Shown piece after piece: positions 1 through 5,946 of a stretch of DNA of 5,946 nt (positions within the stretch are counted from its first letter, which is position 1; every line of letters starts with the position of its first letter). The position numbers and the translations under genes were made by a program. The notes below the pieces were generated by a model. It had not been told where the DNA came from, made no database searches, and saw nothing but the letters and a program-made list of their open reading frames with translations. Source of the stretch: Candidatus Arcticimaribacter sp. (lineage in GTDB: Bacteria > Bacteroidota > Bacteroidia > Flavobacteriales > Flavobacteriaceae); the NCBI GenBank assembly GCA_011526275.1, contig WTJP01000011.1, positions 1 through 5,946 of the forward strand. The letters are read 5' to 3'.

Positions 1-172
1 GCACAATGGAGTCAGCCAATTGCGTTGGTGCTGGAGTTGCAGTTACTTCTGTTTCGGCAGGTGCTTCGTTTGTCGCTTCAACCGGCTGTTGGTTCATCAA
101 CATCCAAGTCATGATTAAAGCGATTAAAATAAAGCCTATGAGCTGATAGGGGTCAAATTTTCTTTCTTCCAT
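1..172 (-). CDS. yidC: Membrane protein insertase YidC, N-terminal fragment (runs off window)
   Basis: YidC inserts and folds inner-membrane proteins, alone or with the Sec translocon. Only the first 57 codons are present; the rest lies beyond base 1. The visible protein starts MEERKFDPYQLIGF. One hydrophobic segment at about residues 11-26 fits the N-terminal transmembrane helix. A Pro/Ala/Thr/Glu-rich stretch (about 30-52) follows, as expected for the linker before the large periplasmic domain in Gram-negative YidC. The conserved insertase core is not in the window, so the call rests on the N-terminal pattern and on my recollection that yidC follows pyrG in Flavobacteriia. The ATG at 172 is only 5 bp after the pyrG stop, with no Shine-Dalgarno sequence and no promoter box seen. 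Co-transcription and probably translational coupling with pyrG are inferred. Confidence 0.86.
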   Translation of the reverse strand, partial: MEERKFDPYQLIGFILIALIMTWMLMNQQPVEATNEAPAETEVTATPAPTQLADSIV

Positions 173-177
173 GCGAT

Positions 178-1794
178 TTATTTTCCGTGGTAATGCTTAA
201 GGGCCGCTTGCACAAAGCTGATAAAAAGCGGGTGGGGTGTCAAGACCGTACTCTTGTATTCTGGGTGATACTGCACCCCAACAAACCAGGGGTGAGCAGG
301 ATTTTCCACCACTTCCACTAGGCCGGTTTTTGGGTTGACACCAGTGGCCTTAAGTCCACTATCTTCTAGTATTTTTCGATAGGCATCGTTAAATTCATAA
401 CGATGACGATGGCGTTCTTCAATTTCGTTTTCACCATAAATGGTTTCGGCCAAAGAACCTTTGGTCAAGGCACATTTCCATGCACCTAGGCGCATGGTTC
501 CGCCCTTGTCTTCAATGGTTTTTTGCTCTTCCATGATGGAGATTACAGGTTCACTGCAGGCCTCGTCCATTTCGGTTGAATTGGCGCCGCTAATCCCGGC
601 AATATTGCGGGCGTGTTCGATGACCGCCATTTGCATGCCTAAGCAAATCCCTAAAAAAGGAATATTGTTTTCACGTGCATAGCGAATCGCATCGATCTTT
701 CCTTGTATTCCGCGTTCTCCAAAACCAGGAGCTACGATTACACCATCTAAACCTTTCAATTGCTCTTCCACATTGCTTTGGTCGAGATGTTCAGAGTGGA
801 TGGAATGTACTTTAACTTTGATTTGACTACTTGCCCCTGCATGAGAAACGGCTTCCAAAATGGATTTGTAGGAATCTTGCAGTTCTACGTATTTCCCGAT
901 GAGACCAATTTCTATGGTCTCTTTTGGATTTTTCAATTGGTGCAGAAAGGCTTTCCACTTGTCCATGTCTGCTTCCACGGGAGCAGGCAGGTTAAGGGTT
1001 TTTAAAACCACTTTATCCAAGCCTTCTTTTTGCATCAATAGTGGCACGTCATAAATCGTATCTGCGTCGATGGATTCAATAACGGCCTCTTGCTTTACAT
1101 TGCAGAAGAGCGCCAATTTTCTTCGGATATCGTCTGAAATGCTGTGCTCGGTTCTACACACCAATACATTGGCTTTAACTCCACTCTCCATCAAGGTCTT
1201 AACCGAGTGTTGGGTTGGTTTTGTCTTCAATTCGCCTGCGGCAGAAAGGAAAGGAATCAAGGTCAAATGAATGACCATGGCGTTTTCTTCGCCCAATTCC
1301 CATACCAATTGACGTACCGATTCGATGTAGGGCAAAGACTCTATATCTCCTACGGTTCCCCCAATTTCGGTGATGATAATATCGTATTCTCCACTTTCCC
1401 CCAACAACATCATTCTGTGTTTGATCTCGTTGGTAATGTGTGGAATAACTTGTACTGTTTTGCCTAAAAACTCCCCGCGGCGTTCTTTTTCAATCACCGA
1501 TTGATACACTCTACCGGTAGTTACATTATTGGCTTGCGAGGTGCGCACGTTGAGGAAACGCTCATAATGCCCAAGGTCGAGGTCGGTTTCGGCACCATCG
1601 TCGGTAACAAAACACTCTCCGTGTTCATAAGGATTGAGCGTACCGGGGTCAACATTTAAATAGGGGTCAAACTTCTGTATGGTGACACTGTATTTTTGTG
1701 CCTGAAGCAGTTTAGCCAAAGAGGCAGCGATGATTCCTTTTCCAAGAGAGGAACTCACTCCTCCGGTAACAAAAATGTATTTGGTTTGCGACAT
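178..1794 (-). CDS. pyrG: CTP synthase (glutamine-hydrolysing)
   Basis: This cytosolic enzyme makes CTP from UTP, ATP and glutamine, the last step of de novo pyrimidine nucleotide synthesis. The 538 residues match the usual family length. The N-terminal synthetase domain (about 1-270) has the P-loop-like GGVSSSLGKG at 11-20 with Lys19, the DPYLNVDPGTLNP segment at 43-55, and ETDLDLGHYERF at 69-80. By alignment with E. coli, Asp73 and Glu143 should bind magnesium. The C-terminal class I glutamine amidotransferase domain (about 294-535) has the nucleophile Cys384 in GICLGMQ and the His510/Glu512 pair in QYHPE, so the triad is complete. The ATG at 1794 gives the standard N-terminus MSQTKYIFVTGG. 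A -7 promoter box lies 35 bp upstream, and the start codon sits in an inverted repeat. Family enzymes are inhibited by CTP and activated by GTP, the product of the nearby guaA pathway. Nothing looks broken. Confidence 0.98.
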   Translation of the reverse strand: MSQTKYIFVTGGVSSSLGKGIIAASLAKLLQAQKYSVTIQKFDPYLNVDPGTLNPYEHGECFVTDDGAETDLDLGHYERFLNVRTSQANNVTTGRVYQSVIEKERRGEFLGKTVQVIPHITNEIKHRMMLLGESGEYDIIITEIGGTVGDIESLPYIESVRQLVWELGEENAMVIHLTLIPFLSAAGELKTKPTQHSVKTLMESGVKANVLVCRTEHSISDDIRRKLALFCNVKQEAVIESIDADTIYDVPLLMQKEGLDKVVLKTLNLPAPVEADMDKWKAFLHQLKNPKETIEIGLIGKYVELQDSYKSILEAVSHAGASSQIKVKVHSIHSEHLDQSNVEEQLKGLDGVIVAPGFGERGIQGKIDAIRYARENNIPFLGICLGMQMAVIEHARNIAGISGANSTEMDEACSEPVISIMEEQKTIEDKGGTMRLGAWKCALTKGSLAETIYGENEIEERHRHRYEFNDAYRKILEDSGLKATGVNPKTGLVEVVENPAHPWFVGVQYHPEYKSTVLTPHPLFISFVQAALKHYHGK

Positions 1795-1827
1795 CCGGTT
1801 GTGTTGAAGGCGTTCTTATTTACCGGA
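1794..1827 (-). repeat. Inverted repeat in the pyrG leader overlapping the start codon
   Basis: In the transcript sense, TCCGGT (1827-1822) is followed 22 nt later by its exact complement ACCGGA (1799-1794). The last A of the second arm is the A of the pyrG ATG. The first arm extended to TCCGGTAA (1827-1820) is also perfectly complementary over 8 bases to TTACCGGA inside the coding region (1769-1762, codons 9-11). The two pairings compete for the same first arm. One would cover the start codon edge and the other would leave it free. A regulatory role is inference. The coding-region arm is partly fixed by the conserved VTGG residues, and the predicted transcription start lies close to or within the first arm, so the hairpin may be incomplete in the mRNA. 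Confidence 0.35.
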
Positions 1828-1829
1828 CT

Positions 1830-1837
1830 CAAAATTA
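1830..1837 (-). promoter_or_regulatory. Candidate Bacteroidota -7 promoter element for pyrG
   Basis: TAATTTTG is an exact match to the Bacteroidota -7 consensus TAnnTTTG, 35 bp upstream of the pyrG ATG in the 75-bp gap after the LysM gene. Transcription would start a few bases downstream, near 1823-1826, leaving a leader of about 30 nt. The weak point is the -33 element: no TTG lies 17-23 bp upstream, where the sequence is a C-run followed by TTAAAA. It may be a weak or factor-dependent promoter, or pyrG may rely on read-through from upstream. Confidence 0.4.
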
Positions 1838-1869
1838 CAAAAACTATTCGTTTTAAGGGGGAGATTCTC

Positions 1870-3594
1870 CTATTTCTTGAGCTCTACAATCTCATAGCCT
1901 TGATGCTGCAACATATAGTGCCCCTTATTGGTGTAACCACCCTCGGGATGAGCTTCATACAGGAATCGGTTTTCCAAATAGTCGGTTTCCTCCAATGTGG
2001 GGGAATAGAGACTTTCTTTGACCGCCAAACGCAGCAGTACGTCTAAGGTCAAATCATAAGCCCGGAAGGCTTCTTTCGAGGGGAAATCCCCGAAGCGTTT
2101 TTGAAATGCATTTTTAAAGGCCTCGCGTTTTGTTCCTTCCTGTGGGTGTGTTCCCGCCAAATAGGTAAAACGTAAATTCCCCAAATGCTTTCGCGAAATA
2201 TTGTCGTTGTCATAAATAGAGGTGCGCCAAGTTGTAAACAATTGCACATCGCGCTCTTTGGAAATTTGTGCATTGAGCAATGAGGTTACATTGGCCGCCA
2301 AGTTCAAATCTTGAGACTCAAAAATAACCTTATTCGGTAGGGAATCAATCAAAAGCGAGTCGATCAAATCGGGCATTACAAAACCACCCTCCTCTGGGCG
2401 CACACGATGCGCAAAAGGATACTTCGCCTCCAATGGCTTAACAAAGGCCGCATTGAGGGTGTCGGCAATGATCATTACATTTTGGGTGGTGTCGAGCTGT
2501 TGCGCCAAATAATCCACCATTTTTGTTCTTAAAGCCGCTAAATCAACCACCGATTGCACCACTTGAGACTGCTGTTTTACCGCCTTAGAAGACAAAGGAG
2601 CTATCTTGATGAGTTCCTTTAATGCGAGCAATTGAGCCGCATAATCAAAATTGGAAGGAACCAAAGGACCTATCATGGCGTGGATACCGTCCCAAGTGAA
2701 ATTTTCTACTTTGGCCTTAATCGCAGCTTTCTTGTTCTCGGAATCGAAAACGGTTAATTTGGTTTTAATCCCCAAGGAATCGGCTTGTTCAATGGCCATG
2801 GCCATTCCCATATAAAAGTCAATGGCAATGGTGTGGATGTTCCGCTTTTTGAGTAGCGCTTTGGTTTGCTCAACAGAATCGAGTTCTATGGCATTTGCTT
2901 TAAAGGGAAGAAAAGCCGCCAATTGCAGGAAGTTGTTTGCTATGAGCGAATCTTCCAAACGCACTTTCTCGACCAATAAATCGTTCTCTACTTTTAAATC
3001 GCCTGTTTTTTGGGGTGGAATTTTTAAAATCATTCCCTCTTGCAGGCCTGTGGTAGGCAGGCTGGGGTTTAGTGCGATTAAGTCGGCTTCACTTACGCCG
3101 AGTTTTTTCTCCAAGCGATAAAAGCCTTCTTTCGGTTTTACTTTATAGTAATTAAAGGCTTCTTCAAGTGCTTTGGTTTCACTAGCATCGCGCTTGGGCA
3201 CGACGATTTCCTGACCAATTTTTAAGCCCTCTTTGATTTGAGGGTTCAAGCTTTCCAATTCTTGAATCGTTATCCCATAACGGTAGGCCAAACGCCATTT
3301 GGTTTCTTTGGGCTGCACCAAATATTTTTCCAATCCTTCCTTTAGCGGCACCGCTTTAGGGGCTTCCACCACAGGATATACGGGAATTTGCAGCTGCATT
3401 TTTTTCTTTAAGCCAATCTTTTCAATCAAGGGGTTAAATTCCTTGATTTGCTCAATACTGATGTTGTATTGACGTGCAAGGCCATAGAGGGTTTCTTTCT
3501 TCTTCACCTTGTGCGCTATAAAACGTAAGGGAGTTTCTTGCGCATACAACTGCACGCAAACTGAAAAAGCTAGAAAAAGAAGAAGTCCTCTCAT
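1870..3594 (-). CDS. Secreted protein with three LysM repeats and a periplasmic-binding-protein-like domain
   Basis: I recognise the architecture but not a named gene. The 574-residue product begins with a probable Sec signal peptide (MRGLLLFLAFSVCVQLYA, cleavage around 18-19). Three LysM repeats follow at about 28-71, 90-133 and 149-193, each with a (I/L)xxLNP- or FNP-type turn and ending in an IP/VP strand. LysM domains bind peptidoglycan glycan chains. A charged linker (about 195-222) leads to a region of about 225-574 that resembles the type 1 periplasmic-binding fold: LAAFLPF at 225-231, IDFYMGMAMAIEQ at 258-270, TVFDSENKK at 281-289, AMIGPLVPS at 306-314, and FRAYDLTLDVLLRLA near 510-524. 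No hydrolase or transferase motif is visible. It starts 20 bp after guaA, so co-transcription is likely. Databases usually label such proteins LysM or amino-acid ABC substrate-binding, but no transporter genes are nearby. A structural or regulatory cell-wall role, loosely like E. coli LpoA, is my inference. Confidence 0.85.
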   Translation of the reverse strand: MRGLLLFLAFSVCVQLYAQETPLRFIAHKVKKKETLYGLARQYNISIEQIKEFNPLIEKIGLKKKMQLQIPVYPVVEAPKAVPLKEGLEKYLVQPKETKWRLAYRYGITIQELESLNPQIKEGLKIGQEIVVPKRDASETKALEEAFNYYKVKPKEGFYRLEKKLGVSEADLIALNPSLPTTGLQEGMILKIPPQKTGDLKVENDLLVEKVRLEDSLIANNFLQLAAFLPFKANAIELDSVEQTKALLKKRNIHTIAIDFYMGMAMAIEQADSLGIKTKLTVFDSENKKAAIKAKVENFTWDGIHAMIGPLVPSNFDYAAQLLALKELIKIAPLSSKAVKQQSQVVQSVVDLAALRTKMVDYLAQQLDTTQNVMIIADTLNAAFVKPLEAKYPFAHRVRPEEGGFVMPDLIDSLLIDSLPNKVIFESQDLNLAANVTSLLNAQISKERDVQLFTTWRTSIYDNDNISRKHLGNLRFTYLAGTHPQEGTKREAFKNAFQKRFGDFPSKEAFRAYDLTLDVLLRLAVKESLYSPTLEETDYLENRFLYEAHPEGGYTNKGHYMLQHQGYEIVELKK

Positions 3595-3614
3595 TGGTTA
3601 TGCAATATCAACAA

Positions 3615-5144
3615 TTATTCCCATTCTATGGTTGCCGGAGGTTTGGAACTAATGTCATAGACCACACGGTTGACTCCTTTGACGCGGTTGATGATGTCGT
3701 TGGAGGTTTTTTGTAAAAATTCGTAGGGAAGGTTTACCCAATCGGCGGTCATCCCATCGGTAGAAGTTACCGCACGCAGCGCAACACATTTCTCATAGGT
3801 ACGCTCATCGCCCATGACACCAACACTGTTCACGGGAAGTAAAATAGCCCCAGCTTGCCATACCTCATCATAAAGTCCGGCATCTTTTAAGCCCTGAATA
3901 TAAATGGCATCAACTTCTTGTAGCATGCTCACTTTCTCTGGCGTGATGTCCCCTAATATACGGATGGCGAGCCCTGGACCTGGGAAAGGGTGTCTCCCTA
4001 AAAGTTCGGGATCGATCCCCAAGCTTTTCCCCACACGGCGCACTTCGTCTTTAAACAACATGCGTAGCGGCTCTACTATTTTAAGTTTCATATAGTCGGG
4101 CAAGCCGCCTACATTGTGGTGCGATTTAATGGTAGCTGAAGGTCCATTCACCGAGATAGATTCGATCACATCGGGATAAATGGTTCCCTGCGCCAACCAA
4201 GTTGCACCGTCGATCTTTTTCGACTCATCGTCAAAAACGTCGATAAAGGTGTTTCCAATGATTTTGCGTTTTCGCTCTGGGTCGGAAACTCCGGCCAATT
4301 GCGTCAAAAAGCGTTCGCTGGCATCTACGCCTTTCACGTTGAGTCCCATACCGTGGTATTGATTCAAGACGCTTGAAAATTCGTCTTTGCGTAAAAGTCC
4401 GTTGTTGACAAAAATACAGGTGAGTTGATCCCCAATAGCTTGGTGAAGCAAGACCGCCGCCACAGTAGAATCTACTCCGCCCGAGAGGCCTAAGATTACT
4501 TTTTCCTCGCCAATTTGCTGCTTTAGCTTTTCAACGGTCATGGAGACAAAGGAGTCGGGGGTCCAATCTTGTTTTACTCCGGCAATATGGACCAAAAAGT
4601 TTTCCAACAATTGTTTCCCATCCGTAGAATGGTATACTTCAGGATGGAACTGAATGGCATAGGTGGTCTCGCCTCCTATGGTGTAGGCTGCGTTTTCCAC
4701 ATCGGCAGTACTGGCTAGTCGCTCCCCTTGGGTGGGCAATTCTTTGATGGTGTCGCTATGGCTCATCCACACTTGACTCCCCACTTCAATTCCAGCAAAC
4801 AAATCGCTGTTTGCTGCAATGTAAGAAAGGTTGGCTCTCCCGTATTCTCGGGTAGCAGAAGGACTTACTTTTCCTCCTGAAAAATGAGCTAAATATTGCG
4901 CTCCATAGCAAACCGCTAAGAGGGGTTTCTTTCCGCGGATCTCCGATAAGTCGGGATGAGGCGCATCTTCTGCACGAACAGAAAAGGGCGAGCCGGAAAG
5001 GATGACCGCTTTAAAGGGGCTAATGTCTTTGGGTGGGTTGTTGTAGGGATGAATTTCACAATAGATGAACAATTCACGAACACGACGGGCAATCAACTGG
5101 GTGTATTGCGAACCAAAGTCGAGGATCAGTACTTTTTCTTCCAT
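3615..5144 (-). CDS. guaA: GMP synthase (glutamine-hydrolysing)
   Basis: GuaA aminates XMP to GMP using glutamine and ATP, the last step of de novo guanine nucleotide synthesis in the cytosol. Numbered from the ATG at 5144 the protein has 509 residues, normal for the family. The class I glutamine amidotransferase domain (about 3-190) has the oxyanion-region motif LSGSPFSV (49-56), nucleophile Cys79 in AVCYGAQ and His167/Glu169 in FHPEV. The ATP-pyrophosphatase domain (about 195-385) carries the PP-loop SGGVDST at 221-227. The C-terminal dimerisation domain (about 390-509) includes GRHPFPGPGLAIRILG at 383-398 and ends in the typical IEWE. The frame is open two codons further to a TTG at 5150, but the ATG gives the family-typical MEEKVLILDFGSQYTQLIARR start, and the TTG overlaps the promoter box. 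The gene has its own promoter candidate just upstream and is followed after 20 bp by the LysM gene. All catalytic residues looked for are present. Confidence 0.98.
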   Translation of the reverse strand: MEEKVLILDFGSQYTQLIARRVRELFIYCEIHPYNNPPKDISPFKAVILSGSPFSVRAEDAPHPDLSEIRGKKPLLAVCYGAQYLAHFSGGKVSPSATREYGRANLSYIAANSDLFAGIEVGSQVWMSHSDTIKELPTQGERLASTADVENAAYTIGGETTYAIQFHPEVYHSTDGKQLLENFLVHIAGVKQDWTPDSFVSMTVEKLKQQIGEEKVILGLSGGVDSTVAAVLLHQAIGDQLTCIFVNNGLLRKDEFSSVLNQYHGMGLNVKGVDASERFLTQLAGVSDPERKRKIIGNTFIDVFDDESKKIDGATWLAQGTIYPDVIESISVNGPSATIKSHHNVGGLPDYMKLKIVEPLRMLFKDEVRRVGKSLGIDPELLGRHPFPGPGLAIRILGDITPEKVSMLQEVDAIYIQGLKDAGLYDEVWQAGAILLPVNSVGVMGDERTYEKCVALRAVTSTDGMTADWVNLPYEFLQKTSNDIINRVKGVNRVVYDISSKPPATIEWE

Positions 5145-5147
5145 GCC

Positions 5148-5180
5148 CAAAAATACAACTATTCAGTTGGAGAGAAACAA
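5148..5180 (-). promoter_or_regulatory. Predicted guaA promoter, Bacteroidota type, possibly leaderless
   Basis: The -7 box TATTTTTG (5155-5148) matches TAnnTTTG exactly. A -33 TTG (5180-5178) lies 22 bp upstream, inside the 17-23 bp spacing reported for Flavobacterium promoters. Only GGC separates the -7 box from the guaA ATG at 5144, so transcription starting the usual few bases downstream would begin at or beside the A of ATG and give an mRNA with no leader. Upstream sequence is AT-rich, with a T7 run at 5208-5202. Such short motifs also occur by chance, so this is a well-supported prediction rather than proof. Confidence 0.55.
5156..5169 (-). promoter_or_regulatory. Operator-like inverted repeat in the guaA promoter spacer
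   Basis: CAACT-GAAT-AGTTG is a perfect inverted repeat with 5-bp arms and a 4-bp centre. It fills the 3' half of the predicted -33/-7 spacer and abuts the -7 box directly. A dimeric DNA-binding protein there would overlap RNA polymerase. No regulator gene is present in the window, and a 5-bp palindrome can arise by chance. Confidence 0.3.
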
Positions 5181-5208
5181 GGCCTAGAAAAGATTTTCAA
5201 CAAAAAAA

Positions 5209-5946
5209 TTAAGGAAGCTCAATACAGCTAAATTCGAGCTGCAAAGGATCGAGCTGATCGAAGAGTTGCGGCAATAAATCGGCGCCGTATTCCAAGTAAA
5301 ATTCAAAGAAATTGGCGTGCCGCTCTTGTAAACTTTCCTGTGGGAAAAGCACTTCATGAAGCGTGGATAGTCGCTCCACATGATCCACTAATTTTTTCTT
5401 TTGGGCGTTGAGCAAACGTTTTTCCAACTGATCGATACCTTTGAACTGTTTCTGTTTTTGCGCTTTAACGGTTCCTTCAAAAGAGGGATCGGTTGCTTCG
5501 ACTAGACTTTCGAGATAGTCAAATTGTTCCGTCAATTTGTCTTTTAAGGGTTGTAAGTCTAGGTCGATATTGCTAATCGCTCTAATCTTTTTGTTGATGA
5601 GCGGCGTGCGCTTTAGAAATACCGATTCAAAATCGAGTCCCAATCGGTTTAACTTTTTGGTGTTTTTTGCGCTAATCAACAGGGCTGAATTGCGCAGCAA
5701 CAACAAGGGAAAGGCAATGTTTTCTCGCTCAAAATAATTTTTGAGTTGCAGCCAATAGGCGATCTCCCCTCCTCCTCCGATGTAGCAAAGGTTGGGTAAA
5801 ATCACCTCTTGATACAGCGGGCGCATCAACACATTTGGAGAAAAACGCTCTGGAAACGCTTCCACTTCTTTCAATAAATCTTCTTCGGTAAAGCTTGTAT
5901 TGCTGTCGGCCAATGCAAAAGCCGTAGGGGTTTTTACGATGCGTTC
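5209..5946 (-). CDS. bshC: Bacillithiol biosynthesis cysteine-adding enzyme BshC, C-terminal part (5' end outside window)
   Basis: BshC is the putative ligase that joins cysteine to glucosaminyl-malate (GlcN-malate), the last step in making bacillithiol, a cytosolic low-molecular-weight thiol. The frame is open through base 5946, and the last 245 residues are present; full-length family members have roughly 530, so about half is missing. The first visible residues are ERIVKTPTAFALADSNTSF. The family signature RFSPNVLMRPLYQEVILPN and the IGGGGEIAYWLQLK segment lie at local residues 34-52 and 56-69. A charged helical stretch (about 132-195) fits the C-terminal coiled coil that mediates dimerisation in the B. 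subtilis protein. The end LEFSCIELP is followed by TAA. The in-frame TTG at 5913 is not the true start, because conserved sequence continues upstream of it. The gene lies 64 bp upstream of guaA, which has its own promoter candidate. I see no convincing terminator between them. Confidence 0.93.
   Translation of the reverse strand, partial: ERIVKTPTAFALADSNTSFTEEDLLKEVEAFPERFSPNVLMRPLYQEVILPNLCYIGGGGEIAYWLQLKNYFERENIAFPLLLLRNSALLISAKNTKKLNRLGLDFESVFLKRTPLINKKIRAISNIDLDLQPLKDKLTEQFDYLESLVEATDPSFEGTVKAQKQKQFKGIDQLEKRLLNAQKKKLVDHVERLSTLHEVLFPQESLQERHANFFEFYLEYGADLLPQLFDQLDPLQLEFSCIELP

Noticed and set aside
1144..1467. Plus-strand open frame of 107 codons inside pyrG, plus similar shorter ones at 440-682, 760-1005, 2822-3121, 3904-4095, 4180-4362 and 5537-5737
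   Set aside because: All lie wholly antisense to well-supported genes, with no recognisable protein family or start signal.
1860..1870. GGAGATTCTCC palindrome at the LysM stop codon as a terminator
   Set aside because: Once a loop is allowed the stem is only 4 bp, and it is followed by a C-run rather than a T-run.
1696..2046. Plus-strand open frame of 116 codons spanning the pyrG start and the LysM gene end
   Set aside because: It lies opposite two clear genes and across their intergenic region, and its translation shows no recognisable domain. It is an antisense shadow.
2049..2273. Minus-strand 74-codon frame overlapping the LysM gene, and a similar one at 5184-5381 overlapping bshC
   Set aside because: Out-of-frame shadows on the same strand, with no domain and no separate promoter.
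3556..3558. Cys13 of the LysM protein as a lipoprotein attachment site
   Set aside because: The preceding residues FSV do not fit a lipobox and the hydrophobic stretch before it is too short. A signal peptidase I site near 18-19 fits better.
5145..5150. TTG at 5150 as the guaA start, adding two residues
   Set aside because: The ATG at 5144 matches the usual GuaA N-terminus, and the TTG lies within the predicted -7 box.
5202..5241. Terminator after bshC: inverted repeat CAGCT/AGCTG (5225-5241) and T7 run (5202-5208)
   Set aside because: The stem is 5 bp, lies within the coding region and ends 16 bases before the T-run, so it does not form an intrinsic terminator.
5911..5913. In-frame TTG at 5913 as the start of a 234-residue protein
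   Set aside because: The frame stays open to the window edge and the upstream residues continue the BshC sequence, so this is a partial gene rather than a short one.

Overview
The window looks like a core-genome segment from a member of the Bacteroidota, most likely order Flavobacteriales. Three things point there. The proteins read as Bacteroidota-type versions of their families. No start codon is preceded by a convincing Shine-Dalgarno sequence. Two starts are preceded by a TAnnTTTG box, the -7 element used by the Bacteroidota primary sigma factor. I see no mobile element, CRISPR array, RNA gene or sign of recent transfer.

All five genes lie on the minus strand, so they are read from high to low coordinates: bshC (3' part only, 5946-5209), guaA (5144-3615), a secreted LysM/periplasmic-binding-protein-like fusion (3594-1870), pyrG (1794-178) and yidC (5' part only, 172-1). 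Gaps are 64, 20, 75 and 5 bp. The 20-bp and 5-bp gaps suggest two tightly coupled pairs, guaA with the LysM gene and pyrG with yidC. The two longer gaps each hold a promoter candidate. No gene-free stretch exceeds 75 bp.

The layout links low-molecular-weight thiol synthesis (BshC, last step of bacillithiol), the two glutamine-dependent amination steps that end GTP and CTP synthesis (GuaA, PyrG), a probable cell-wall factor, and the inner-membrane protein insertase YidC. GuaA and PyrG both carry a complete class I glutamine amidotransferase triad. The envelope genes follow each nucleotide gene in turn, which would tie growth-limiting nucleotide supply to envelope construction if the cluster is co-transcribed. 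That link is inference.

There is no clear undescribed multi-gene system here. The items most worth a second look are small: a well-formed guaA promoter so close to the ATG that the mRNA may be leaderless, with a perfect inverted repeat against its -7 box; a pyrG leader whose start codon lies in one arm of an inverted repeat, with a competing pairing inside the coding region; and the uncharacterised three-LysM plus periplasmic-binding-fold protein between guaA and pyrG.
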